Positions 1 through 7,687 of a stretch of DNA of 20,768 nt are shown here, in pieces. Below the pieces are notes generated by a model. The model saw nothing but the letters and a program-made list of their open reading frames with translations. It was not told where the DNA came from and made no database searches. Made by a program: the position numbers and the translations under genes. The stretch's first letter is position 1. Each line of letters begins with the position of its first letter. The DNA comes from JAYVJH01 sp043777595 (GTDB lineage: Bacteria > Bacteroidota > Bacteroidia > Cytophagales > Spirosomataceae), in NCBI GenBank assembly GCA_043777595.1, contig JAYWHT010000010.1:1-20768 (forward strand). The letters run 5' to 3'.

Positions 1-8
1 TGTAAAAC

Positions 9-50
9 AAAAAGCCCTGCATCTGTCTGAGCAACTTCGCAGGGCTTTTT
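9..50. terminator. Bidirectional intrinsic terminator
   Basis: Arms aaaaagccctgc (9-20) and gcagggcttttt (39-50) are perfect complements around an 18-base loop. The right arm runs into T on the plus strand and the left arm gives T on the minus strand. The outer tgta/taca bases (1-4, 51-54) could extend the stem. It probably ends a plus-strand gene left of the window. Confidence 0.85.
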
Positions 51-102
51 TACAAACAATTTTAAACAATTTTTTCAAATCATTTTAAAACATCACAAAT
101 TT

Positions 103-330
103 ATGAAAAATCTATTGAAAATTATCGTTTATTGTGATAATTGCCATAACAACGGTAGTGTGTCAAAAAGATGAGGCTAATTCTTTGTCAGAACCAAGCG
201 ATTATTATTTCGTAAAGTTATTTTGAAGAAGCCGAACAAATGAATAAAAAAAACGGTAGAGTGGGCGCAGAAATTCCGACCTTGTTTTTCGGTGTGGAGA
301 CGAAAGAGGTAATTCTGCAAAGATGTTTGG
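103..330 (+). pseudogene. Frameshifted lipoprotein gene remnant
   Basis: Reading from the ATG at 103 gives MKNLLKII, then hits a stop at 172. Moving by one base near 130 restores a lipoprotein signal: IVIIAITTVVC followed by QKDEANSLSEPSDYYFVK. Here TVVC is the lipobox and QKDE directly after the Cys resembles the Bacteroidota surface-export signal. That frame stops at 224-226. A second one-base shift near 216 reopens a frame reading SYFEEAEQMNKKNGRVGAEI and onward to about 330. Two shifts joining one sensible lipoprotein start suggest a dead gene. The mature protein is not recognisable, its original end is unknown, and the right limit given here is approximate. Confidence 0.5.
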
Positions 331-362
331 CACTTTTGATAGTTCTAAAAGTGCCAAATATT
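322..362. repeat. 12-bp inverted repeat (hairpin)
   Basis: Arms tttggcactttt (326-337) and aaaagtgccaaa (347-358) are perfect complements with a 9-base loop, and extend weakly to 322/362 with wobble pairs. There is no T-run on either side, so it is a poor terminator. It lies where the IS66-type reading frame ends (stop at 345-347), so it may mark the break point of the degraded element. Confidence 0.6.
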
Positions 363-680
363 CTTTATTTTGGACGCTTCGGCGTTCCGATTGAACATCC
401 ATAAATCCCATTCTGCTAAGTTATTATCGAAGGGGGCGTTTTGTTGATAAAAAAATCTTAAAGTGTCCGTATTTGTATCTCTAAAACACTCTAAGAGGCT
501 GAGAGATACTGTTTTGATAATTTTTTCTTTGATTTCCACTCGAATAGGAACTGCATCGTCAGCAAAGCCTATTTTCCTAATTACTTCATAGGTATTGTTG
601 AGCGATGTGCTGTAACGTAATTCTTTATAGATTTCATCTGATTGATTATTTTTTTTGTAATAACCGCTGAGTAGTAACAC
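345..680 (-). pseudogene. IS66-family transposase C-terminal remnant
   Basis: The minus-strand frame carries SLLECFRDTNTDTLRFF followed by PFDNNLAEWDLWM (residues 83-95; PFDNNLAE is at 411-434). In IS66 transposases the segment reads like LRKY..EVLRFL..VPFDNNLAERDLRM, the conserved tract around the last catalytic Glu. Both conserved Arg of ERDLRM are Trp here, the usual following KISGxFRS tract is missing, and the frame stops in the hairpin at 326-358. No N-terminal transposase part, TnpA/TnpB partner or terminal repeats are present. The first 50 or so residues are not clearly IS66-like, so only about 390-500 is firmly assigned. A short unrelated gene is possible but less likely. Confidence 0.6.
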
Positions 681-699
681 AAAGACTACATTACTAAAA

Positions 700-1155
700 T
701 TAGTCGGGACATGAACCCGTATTTCTGAAATTGGCTACTGTAATCTTTACTTCTTTACCAGTACTTGTGTCGAGAAGTTGCCTGTTCGAGGCCAACTCAG
801 CGCATTTGTCGTCTTTTTCGACAAACTTCCAAGCATCTGTTCCATTTTTGGGGTTGCGAACAACTTTAAAGTCAAGGGTTTTGTCAAAGTCTGTTTTTTT
901 GACTCTTGCACTAAACGTTCCGTCGGTATTTTTGGTTAATGTAAACGTAGATTTGTCGGGAGTCCAAGCATCGACCTTAAAACTTCCTGCCAGCACAAAG
1001 GCATCGGTAGCAGCGATTGTTTTGGGCATTGTTACTGTTACCTTAATTTCGTTGTCGGCAATAGTGTCGGGTATTACCACGGGTGTGGTTTCGTCTTTAC
1101 TACAACTTAGTAGCATGGCGGCGCAAATAGCCATTGTGAAAAATCTCTTTAACAT
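700..1155 (-). CDS. Surface lipoprotein with starch-binding-like domain
   Basis: A 151-residue protein. The frame is open further upstream, but the ATG at 1155 directly precedes a clean lipoprotein signal (MLKRFFTMAICAAMLLSC, lipobox LLSC, Cys18), so that start is chosen. After the Cys come Ser-Lys-Asp-Glu, matching the K-(D/E)2 surface-export rule described for Capnocytophaga. Residues about 38-150 look like a single beta-sandwich of the CBM20/SusE-like kind: VTVTMPKTIAATDAFVLAGSF, WTPDKSTFTLTKNTDGTF, and the late Trp-x-x-Val-Glu ... Ala-Ser-Asn-Arg tract (residues about 117-132) typical of such modules. It is divergent from the amylase gene, with 79 bp between starts, suggesting joint control. 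Likely job: binding maltodextrin or starch at the cell surface. Binding is inferred from fold resemblance only. Confidence 0.65.
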   Translation of the reverse strand: MLKRFFTMAICAAMLLSCSKDETTPVVIPDTIADNEIKVTVTMPKTIAATDAFVLAGSFKVDAWTPDKSTFTLTKNTDGTFSARVKKTDFDKTLDFKVVRNPKNGTDAWKFVEKDDKCAELASNRQLLDTSTGKEVKITVANFRNTGSCPD

Positions 1156-1234
1156 AATTTTATTTGTTTTTGTTGATAAAAATTTATAATTTACTTTTCT
1201 AAAAGCACCTATTGACATATATTGTTTTGAAAAC

Positions 1235-4030
1235 ATGAAAAAAAACCTTCTTTGCCTCCTCACGGCTTGCATATTTTTTATTAAATTTGCTCATAGTCAA
1301 GTAGTTAGCACAATCCCAAAATTTCCTATGGGCGATAAAGAGATTACCATTGTATTTGACCTCAAAAAATCAAAAGACGTTCGAGCGCAGGGACTACTTG
1401 GCAAAACCGATGATGTTTTTTTGTGGTCGGGTGCAGGAAGCAATACCGCTGGCGATGCTTTTGAGTTTCAGCCATCTGGGCAAACTGATTTTTCTAAGGT
1501 ATTTGTAGCAGGCAAAATGACTCCTCTCGGCAACGACCGATGGTCTATCAAACTCACACCTCGTACTTATTTCAATGTACCTGCGGCAAAAGCGATAGAA
1601 AAGTTGGGACTATTGCTCAAAAGTGGTGATGGCAAAGCCCAAACCGAAGACGTTATCATCAAGACTTATGACGGCACAAGGCTCTATACCGCTCTATTGC
1701 AACCAACCGACAAGTCGCTTTTTGTTCAGGCCAATCAAAACATAGACGTGTCGGGTATTGTGTCTGTCAAATCTAATATTGTGCTGACGGTTGATAACCG
1801 AGTTGTAAAATCTGAAAACAACGCCGATTCGCTCGGGCATACCTTTAATGTGGGCAGTGCAACGGGTACTCGCAAAGTTGTCTTCCGAGCGCAGAGCGGT
1901 ACACAAACCGCTGCCGATTCATTTTCATATACCATTGCGCCCACGCCCGTTGTGGCAGCTTTGCCAGCAGGCTTGAAAGATGGTATCAATTACCTGAGTG
2001 CCAACAAAGTGATATTAGTCCTTTTTGCACCGCTCAAAAAATTTGTATATGCCATCGGCGAGTTTAATAATTGGCAAGTTCAGAGTCAATATTTAATGAA
2101 CCGCACGCCTGACGGCAATCGTTATTGGCTCGAAATCAATAACTTGATTGACAAACAGGAATATGCCTACCAATATTTGATAGATGGCACGCTGGCAGTT
2201 GGCGACCCCTACTGCGAAAAAATATTAGACCCCAAAAACGATGTGGCTATTGGTGCCAATTTTCCAAATCTTAAATCTTATCCGTTGGGGGCATCGGGTA
2301 TTGTGTCGATTTTGCAAACAAACCAGACACCGTACAACTGGAAAGTCCCTAACTTTAAGCGGCCAGACTCAGGCAAATTGGTGGTTTATGAGTTATTGGT
2401 AAGAGACTTTACGGCTTCTCGCCGCTACAAAGCCGTAGCCGACTCGCTCGTATATCTCAAAAAGCTGGGTATCAATGCTATCGAAATCATGCCTATCATG
2501 GAGTTTACAAACAACGACTCGTGGGGCTATAACCCAACTTATTTTGTAGCACCCGACAAAGCGTATGGTACAAAAGACGAACTAAAAGCCTTGATAGACA
2601 AATGCCATGAAAATGGAATTGCTATAATTTTAGATATGGTCTTGAACCAAGCCGACTACGAAAATCCTTATGTAAGAATGTACTGGGACGGAGCGCAACC
2701 CAGTAAAGAAAGTCCATTTTTTAACCAAACGGCCACACACCCATTCAGCGTGTTTTTTGACTTCAATCACGAAAGTTTGGCTACAAAAGAGTTGGTGGAT
2801 AATGTCTGTAAATTTTGGATTCAAGAGTATAAATTTGACGGTTTTAGATTTGACCTTTCAAAAGGCTTTACGCAAGTCAATACGGGCAGCAGCGTAAGTG
2901 CTTGGGGAAATTATGACGCAAGCCGTGTGGCTATCTGGAAACGAATTTATGATAAAATCAGAGGCTACGACCCCACAGCATACATCATTCTCGAACACTT
3001 TGCCGACAACTCAGAAGAAACCGTATTGGCCAACTATGGAATGTTATTTTGGGGCAATAGCAACGACGACTACCGAAAAGCCGCTGGAGGTTTTACAAGA
3101 AACATGGATTGGGTATCGTACAAAAAACGGGGCTGGAACAATCCTAACATACTGGGCTACATGGAAAGCCACGACGAAGAACGACAGTTGGTGGACATTT
3201 TGAAAAACGGTCGTGCCGAAGGCGATTATACAACTCGTGAGTTAAAGACAGCCTTGGAGCGTATGAAACTTGCGGCTGCATTTTTCTTCCCAGTACCTGG
3301 CCCCAAAATGATATGGCAGTTTGGAGAGTTTGGTTATGATGTTTCTATTGACCAAGGCGGGAGGACTGGTTTGAAGCCTCAAAAATGGGAATACCAAGTC
3401 AATACCGATAGAGCTAAGTTATTGAGGGTTTACCAAGAATTGATTAAACTCAAAAATACAATTCAGATAACTGACTATGAGGTGGATATGGCTGGAATGA
3501 CCAAAAAAATTACAATCAAAGGGCCAAATCAAGTACATATTTTGGGCAATTTTGACGTGGTTGAGGTAGGTGTCGAATCGGGCTTTCCATCGGCAGGAAA
3601 ATGGTACGATTATTTTACTGGACAAGAAGTAACAATAACGAGTGCCAAAGACTTGATAGCTCTCAAACCTGGCGAGTTTCATATTTATACTACTACCAAA
3701 CTACCCACACCAGAGGCTGGCTTAGTGCCATGGACAAACGCACTGTCGCCTGTTACGTCTGTGCAAGAACAAGTTGAAAACCAGCCTGTTGTACTTTATC
3801 CAAACCCTGCCCAAGACCAAGTTACGATAGATTGGACAGCAACTTACAGAGGTACTGTAAATTTGGAAATGATAGAAGTATCGGGTAAGAGCATAGCCAA
3901 AACGAAGTTTCAAAAATCGACACCACGCTTGCAAGCAACTTGGGACATCGCACAAATTAAAATAGGTATTTATTTACTCAGAATTACAACCACCAACGAG
4001 GCATTTATACGAAAATTAGTCGTAGAATAA
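1235..4030 (+). CDS. Secreted GH13 alpha-amylase with T9SS sorting domain
   Basis: A 931-residue extracellular alpha-glucan hydrolase. Residues 1-21 are a signal peptide (cleavage after AHS). Residues about 25-240 form N-terminal beta-sandwich modules; 255-335 resemble a CBM48-type domain (FVYAIGEFNNW at 270-280). The GH13 barrel spans about 380-745. Visible motifs: region I LDMVLNQ (466-472), region II GFRFD with nucleophile Asp540 and Arg538, general acid Glu587 (IILEH), and region IV ESHDEE with His646-Asp647. A C-terminal glycan-enzyme beta domain follows (about 750-822). Residues 852-931 are a type IX secretion sorting domain: LYPNPA at 854-859, then GIYLLRI, ending KLVVE. Odd point: region I ends Asn-Gln where GH13 enzymes normally have Asn-His. 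Divergent from the lipoprotein at 700-1155. It converges on the YceI gene with only 10 bp between stops and no visible hairpin. Confidence 0.93.
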   Translation: MKKNLLCLLTACIFFIKFAHSQVVSTIPKFPMGDKEITIVFDLKKSKDVRAQGLLGKTDDVFLWSGAGSNTAGDAFEFQPSGQTDFSKVFVAGKMTPLGNDRWSIKLTPRTYFNVPAAKAIEKLGLLLKSGDGKAQTEDVIIKTYDGTRLYTALLQPTDKSLFVQANQNIDVSGIVSVKSNIVLTVDNRVVKSENNADSLGHTFNVGSATGTRKVVFRAQSGTQTAADSFSYTIAPTPVVAALPAGLKDGINYLSANKVILVLFAPLKKFVYAIGEFNNWQVQSQYLMNRTPDGNRYWLEINNLIDKQEYAYQYLIDGTLAVGDPYCEKILDPKNDVAIGANFPNLKSYPLGASGIVSILQTNQTPYNWKVPNFKRPDSGKLVVYELLVRDFTASRRYKAVADSLVYLKKLGINAIEIMPIMEFTNNDSWGYNPTYFVAPDKAYGTKDELKALIDKCHENGIAIILDMVLNQADYENPYVRMYWDGAQPSKESPFFNQTATHPFSVFFDFNHESLATKELVDNVCKFWIQEYKFDGFRFDLSKGFTQVNTGSSVSAWGNYDASRVAIWKRIYDKIRGYDPTAYIILEHFADNSEETVLANYGMLFWGNSNDDYRKAAGGFTRNMDWVSYKKRGWNNPNILGYMESHDEERQLVDILKNGRAEGDYTTRELKTALERMKLAAAFFFPVPGPKMIWQFGEFGYDVSIDQGGRTGLKPQKWEYQVNTDRAKLLRVYQELIKLKNTIQITDYEVDMAGMTKKITIKGPNQVHILGNFDVVEVGVESGFPSAGKWYDYFTGQEVTITSAKDLIALKPGEFHIYTTTKLPTPEAGLVPWTNALSPVTSVQEQVENQPVVLYPNPAQDQVTIDWTATYRGTVNLEMIEVSGKSIAKTKFQKSTPRLQATWDIAQIKIGIYLLRITTTNEAFIRKLVVE

Positions 4031-4040
4031 GCCCGTCTTG

Positions 4041-4589
4041 TTATTTGTCAATAAAATCAATCTGAAACTTTATATTCAGGTCATTACTGATTTTGAAAGC
4101 CAACAATCTGGGGCGCTGTATTTTGTAATTGTCCAATAGTATAGGTATTTCACCAGCTATTTTCATACCTTTTTCGGTGTATTTAACATTGGCTTTGACG
4201 GTAACTTTTTGTGTAACACCATGAAAATTTAACTTGCCTTGTATCAGTAAGCTATTTCCATTCTGAATAATTTTATCGCCAATAAAGTTAATTTTGGGAT
4301 ACACGTATGCATCTAACACTTCGAGTGCGTGCGAGTCACGGTTTGAGTTTTGGCTGTCGAATGCTATCACACGGGCCGAAACTGCCACTGTTTCTATCTG
4401 TTGGTTGGTCTGATTGATCGTTATGACACAGTTGATGTCTCGATTTGTTGCCGTCCAATCATGAAACGGGTGGCTACCGTTATAGCTTATCCACGATTGA
4501 TTTTTGGTAGCAAATAGTTTAGTACGCGTGTCGCCAGTCTTGAATGACATGGTACAAAAAGCGATGATAATAAGTAGTATGCTTTTCAT
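4041..4589 (-). CDS. YceI-family periplasmic protein
   Basis: A 182-residue exported protein; residues 1-20 (MKSILLIIIAFCTMSFKTGD) are a signal peptide. The mature part matches the YceI lipocalin-like fold: SWISYNGSHPFHDWTATNRD near the start, regular alternating beta-strands, the ALEVLDAYVYPKINFIGDKI segment, GKLNFHGVTQKVTVKANVKY, and IPILLDNYKIQRP near the end. Length is normal for the family. YceI proteins bind isoprenoid-like or amide lipids in a beta-barrel; the ligand here is unknown. It starts 10 bp after the stop of the four-helix membrane protein at 4600-5217, so the two are almost surely co-transcribed, recalling the yceJ (cytochrome b561)-yceI pair of E. coli. Confidence 0.88.
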   Translation of the reverse strand: MKSILLIIIAFCTMSFKTGDTRTKLFATKNQSWISYNGSHPFHDWTATNRDINCVITINQTNQQIETVAVSARVIAFDSQNSNRDSHALEVLDAYVYPKINFIGDKIIQNGNSLLIQGKLNFHGVTQKVTVKANVKYTEKGMKIAGEIPILLDNYKIQRPRLLAFKISNDLNIKFQIDFIDK

Positions 4590-4599
4590 GGTACGGTTT

Positions 4600-5217
4600 T
4601 TATTTTAATCTAAATGCAACGATACTAACAGCATAAGCCCCAAAAGTAGTTAGAGCGGCTGCTCGGTGATATGGTTTTAATTCAAAATTATTCTTTACTT
4701 CGTTGGCCAATATATTAGTCGTAATCATACCCAGCAGATGAACGGCAGACAGAATACGGTGTACTTTGGCACTACTAAAACCACGGCGATGTACAATAGC
4801 CGGCGGGCAAGTCAGCACAAGTGCCGTTGTGATGCCGTAGCTGAGATTGATACCCGAAGCGATGTTGCGGTGCGTGGCTCTTAGTTCGTCTGAGTAGTTA
4901 GTATATAACTTTGCACCTACAATGCCCTGCGCTACAAAGCCTGCCAATGTAAGCAAACCCGTAATCTGGTGAGTTGTGGCCATTACCCGCCTGATTTTGA
5001 ACTCTTGCTGCCGATTTTCTTTGGTCAATGGCCGCCAGTTGCGTATCAAACCGTGTTCTCCCCAAATCAGGCGTTGTGTAAATATCATTTTTTCGGGTAA
5101 TAGTACGGGTGTTTCGAGGCTATCTACAATATCGACGAGCATACTATCGGTACGACTTATCTGTGCCAGTGCAGTGCTGCTGACGATGAACGACAATAGA
5201 ATAAAGATTTGCTTCAT
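4600..5217 (-). CDS. Histidine-rich four-helix membrane protein, b561-like
   Basis: 205 residues. Residues 1-19 (ending ALA) are a signal peptide. A soluble stretch (20-75) follows, then four hydrophobic segments at about 78-103, 118-140, 150-172 and 183-202. Histidines fall at or near the helices: His83 (MATTHQITG), His116 (RATHRNIA), His153 and His160 (KVHRILSAVHLLGM), His184 (KPYHRAAAL). This spacing resembles cytochrome b561-type proteins, where paired helix histidines hold haem b. That is inference; I cannot name a family with certainty. A Pro-Pro (CPPAIVHRR, 137-145) precedes the third helix. It is the first gene of a two-gene unit with YceI. Candidate role: membrane electron transfer or quinone-linked redox partner of the lipid-binding YceI. 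Confidence 0.7.
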   Translation of the reverse strand: MKQIFILLSFIVSSTALAQISRTDSMLVDIVDSLETPVLLPEKMIFTQRLIWGEHGLIRNWRPLTKENRQQEFKIRRVMATTHQITGLLTLAGFVAQGIVGAKLYTNYSDELRATHRNIASGINLSYGITTALVLTCPPAIVHRRGFSSAKVHRILSAVHLLGMITTNILANEVKNNFELKPYHRAAALTTFGAYAVSIVAFRLK

Positions 5218-5309
5218 AGCTTGGTATTTGATGGGTGGGCCTCATTACCTACGAAAAAAAAACGTTATCAGATTTGTAACATATAATAAGTAAGCCAATA
5301 GAATAGTCT

Positions 5310-5317
5310 TATTTTTG
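5310..5317 (+). promoter_or_regulatory. Candidate -7 promoter element
   Basis: tatttttg matches the Bacteroidota TAnnTTTG element and sits 25 bp before the ATG at 5342. No TTG was found at the usual upstream distance, so support is partial. Confidence 0.35.
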
Positions 5318-5341
5318 TGTAGTTTTTAGTGTTTCAATGAT

Positions 5342-6844
5342 ATGCCATACCAATCACCGCTACATATTTTAGACAGTTTGGATATTGAGCCAGACCAAAT
5401 CAATACCGAAGGGCTAAACAGACTCAGAAAAAAACTATTGGCTGAGTTTAGTCTCAATCCAGCCGTTACTATCAATATCAATTCTAAGACTTATACCAAA
5501 GATGAAATACTCAAAACGATTGATGTTCTCAAAGAAACTGACAATTTAGCTGGACATGAGTATGTTTTTGAAAGAAAAAAGCTACTCAATTGGCTCGAAG
5601 ATCCAACAAAGGCAGCAATGCCCGTACAGGAATTGAAGGCTACGATTGAAGAAAAACAAGCCGAGGAGTTTGTTATGAATACAGTAGCAACGGCATTGTT
5701 AGAAAAAATAAAAAACAATGTCCGTAAACGTAACTTTAAGGCTACCAAGCCGCCGTTGAGCATAGTTAAAGCCTTGCCGTTTTATTATTTGACTGATATA
5801 TACGATTTTTTGTATGACGAACTACAAAGTATTATCGAAGCAATAGAAGCCGCCCGCAGTGAAGCAAATGTAGCTGAGGGAAAAAAAATATTTGGTTTTA
5901 TTGTTACAAACGACTGGACTGATTTTTTGAATGAACTGCCAGAAGACTTTGAAGGTGTAAAAGACGACTATTGCCGAAGTGCCGTAAACTATTCGGTGGC
6001 AGTTCAAAAAAAAGACAAAAAATGGGTCTTTAACATCAGCCAGCAACTTATCAAAACCCACTGTGATGAGTCTCTGGTGGGTGTAATAAACGACAATCAT
6101 AAGATTTATGCCGATAACTATTCAGGATCAAGTTTGACTGATTGGGGTTGGGTCAGAATCGTGCTTTTTGTACTTTTTATTATTGCCCGAATGTCGTCAT
6201 GTAGCAAAAACTCAACGAGTAGCCGAGACTATAATTCATCTGAAATTGAGCAGAAAGCTGCTTCACGGATTCTGCCTGCAAGTACGTTTTATATAGTACG
6301 AGTTCAGTCTTATCGAGACGAAGTGGTAAAAAAGCGTACCAATAAACCCGCAGATATGTCATTGAATATAAAAACTGGTGAAGAACCATTGCCACGACTT
6401 AATTACTTCAATGAGGCAGAAATCTCAAATGTGGATATTGAAGATAGTAAACTAATTCAGTTTAGTAACACCTCAGGCTTTGATGTAGTGGTGTTCAAGG
6501 CTGGGGCTGTCAAGAACAGAAGCTGGTTTATTAAAAACAATGAATTATCGACCATAAATTGTAGCCCAAACGATATTCTATTTTTTTATTTTGGGACAAA
6601 ATGGACAAAAATCACAAACGAAGCCTTTACGTTGTCTTACGAAAGTAGACTTTTAGACCTAGTTATCTTACCGTTTGAAGGATATTTTAAATATTCAACA
6701 GATAAAATGCAGGCCATTTTTAATAACGATTGGACAATAAAATCAGTCAATGCGGTGGCGCAAATTACCTTTACCTCCAAAATGGTTACAAAAACAGGTA
6801 AACCTATTTTAGAAAATATCTCATTGTCGGGCGTTAATCAGTAA
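5342..6844 (+). CDS. Uncharacterised protein with one central membrane helix
   Basis: A 500-residue protein I do not recognise. Residues 1-265 are mostly helical and charged, with no signal peptide: a predicted cytoplasmic domain including a Lys/Glu-rich stretch (98-135). One hydrophobic segment lies at about 268-287 (WGWVRIVLFVLFIIARMSSC) and is followed by a Ser/Asn-rich linker (288-303). Residues 305-500 are strand-rich and probably lie on the far side of the membrane (FYIVRVQSY, GFDVVVFKAGAV, DILFFYFGTKW). A soluble N-domain, one helix and an outside beta domain resemble the layout of sensor/anti-sigma or stress-type proteins, but no motif confirms this. Its own promoter is likely (candidate -7 at 5310). 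The next gene begins 55 bp later behind its own candidate -7. Confidence 0.75.
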   Translation: MPYQSPLHILDSLDIEPDQINTEGLNRLRKKLLAEFSLNPAVTININSKTYTKDEILKTIDVLKETDNLAGHEYVFERKKLLNWLEDPTKAAMPVQELKATIEEKQAEEFVMNTVATALLEKIKNNVRKRNFKATKPPLSIVKALPFYYLTDIYDFLYDELQSIIEAIEAARSEANVAEGKKIFGFIVTNDWTDFLNELPEDFEGVKDDYCRSAVNYSVAVQKKDKKWVFNISQQLIKTHCDESLVGVINDNHKIYADNYSGSSLTDWGWVRIVLFVLFIIARMSSCSKNSTSSRDYNSSEIEQKAASRILPASTFYIVRVQSYRDEVVKKRTNKPADMSLNIKTGEEPLPRLNYFNEAEISNVDIEDSKLIQFSNTSGFDVVVFKAGAVKNRSWFIKNNELSTINCSPNDILFFYFGTKWTKITNEAFTLSYESRLLDLVILPFEGYFKYSTDKMQAIFNNDWTIKSVNAVAQITFTSKMVTKTGKPILENISLSGVNQ

Positions 6845-6863
6845 AGTCTGGCAAGTTTTTTGT

Positions 6864-6871
6864 TAGTTTTG
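6864..6871 (+). promoter_or_regulatory. Candidate -7 promoter element
   Basis: tagttttg is an exact TAnnTTTG match, 28 bp upstream of the ATG at 6900. No TTG was seen 17-23 bp upstream. If real, it starts the lipoprotein-gatC-hydrolase transcript. Confidence 0.4.
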
Positions 6872-6899
6872 GGGTATAAATCAAAATCTATTAGTAGCC

Positions 6900-7391
6900 A
6901 TGTTTTACCTAAAAAACCTATCCTGTCTATTCTTATTCGTTATTTGTTTACTTTTAAATAGTTGTGTATCGTTAGAAAAATACGAAGCCCAACAAAGTAG
7001 GCTGGAGTACACAAAACAAAACCTGCGTAATTTGAGCGCAGAAAATGAAGTTTTGGCCTCTGACAAAATAGAGTTGATGCGAAAGAACATTACCATCAAC
7101 GAGCAACTGATTGAGAGAGAACAGTTATTTATACAACAATTAGATAGCTTACAAAAAAAGTACAAATCACTTAAAGCCGCAAATGAAGAGTTGGAGTTAC
7201 TGTCGAGTGGTGTCAAGAACGATGCGCTTGTTTTTCAGCAAATGCTTGGGGATATGATTAAGAAATTTGATGAATTTCAGTTAAAAAATTCAGAACAAAC
7301 CAAGATTATTCAACGAGACATCAGAAAGATTCAGACCGAAACCCGAAAAATTAGTGATAAATTAGAGTCGGCTAATACCAATCCTCAATAA
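6900..7391 (+). CDS. Coiled-coil lipoprotein
   Basis: 163 residues. The signal MFYLKNLSCLFLFVICLLLNSC ends in a lipobox (LNSC, Cys22), so the protein should be lipidated. From residue about 27 to 160 it is almost entirely helical heptads rich in Glu, Lys, Gln and Leu (for example LSAENEVLASDKIELMRKN and LDSLQKKYKSLKAANEELEL), i.e. a long coiled coil. There is no OmpA/peptidoglycan-binding domain. The family is not recognisable; an envelope spacer or scaffold is the most that can be said. It starts a tight plus-strand run, with gatC beginning 6 bp after its stop. Confidence 0.8.
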   Translation: MFYLKNLSCLFLFVICLLLNSCVSLEKYEAQQSRLEYTKQNLRNLSAENEVLASDKIELMRKNITINEQLIEREQLFIQQLDSLQKKYKSLKAANEELELLSSGVKNDALVFQQMLGDMIKKFDEFQLKNSEQTKIIQRDIRKIQTETRKISDKLESANTNPQ

Positions 7392-7397
7392 TCATAT

Positions 7398-7685
7398 ATG
7401 AAAATAGACCAGCAGGCGTTGTACAAAATTGCCCATTTGTCTCGCTTAGAAATAACACCAGCCGAAGAACAAGCCCTTGTTGAGAGTTTAGAAAGTGTGC
7501 TATCGTGGATGGAACAATTAGAAGAAATAGATACAACTGGAGTAGAGCCACTCACCCATATTTCTGACGAAATAAACGTAATGCGTGAAGACGTAATCGG
7601 CCAGCACCTAAGCCGAGAAAAAGGGCTTTTCAATGCCCCAAGCAAGGATTTGGTTTATTTTAAAGTACCAAAAGTGATTGAATAG
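7398..7685 (+). CDS. gatC: Glutamyl/aspartyl-tRNA amidotransferase subunit C
   Basis: 95 residues, the usual GatC length. GatC is the small linker of the GatCAB amidotransferase, which converts misacylated Glu-tRNA(Gln) or Asp-tRNA(Asn) to Gln-tRNA(Gln)/Asn-tRNA(Asn). Visible hallmarks: IAHLSRLEITPAEE at the N-terminus, the helix ending WMEQLEEIDTTGVEPLTH (Val-Glu-Pro-Leu-x-His), then MREDVIG (Arg-Glu-Asp-Val) and the C-terminal FKVPKVIE, which matches the family's typical end. gatA and gatB are not in this window, so the subunits are encoded at separate sites. It sits between the lipoprotein (6 bp upstream) and the hydrolase (2 bp downstream), so it is co-transcribed with functionally unrelated neighbours. 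Confidence 0.95.
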   Translation: MKIDQQALYKIAHLSRLEITPAEEQALVESLESVLSWMEQLEEIDTTGVEPLTHISDEINVMREDVIGQHLSREKGLFNAPSKDLVYFKVPKVIE

Positions 7686-7687
7686 CA

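Noticed and set aside
205..411. Minus-strand open frame of 68 codons left of the IS66 relic
   Set aside because: It runs through the 12-bp hairpin and overlaps the relic in another frame, with no recognisable continuation of the transposase.
731..1189. Plus-strand open frame of 152 codons
   Set aside because: Antisense to the lipoprotein at 700-1155, whose signal peptide and lipobox are convincing.
1212..1217. ttgaca resembling an E. coli -35 box before the amylase
   Set aside because: Only 17 bp before the ATG, leaving no room for a -10 and leader; Bacteroidota promoters differ.
1156..1272. N-terminal extension of the lipoprotein on the minus strand
   Set aside because: It would overlap the amylase start and place 39 residues before a perfect lipoprotein signal.
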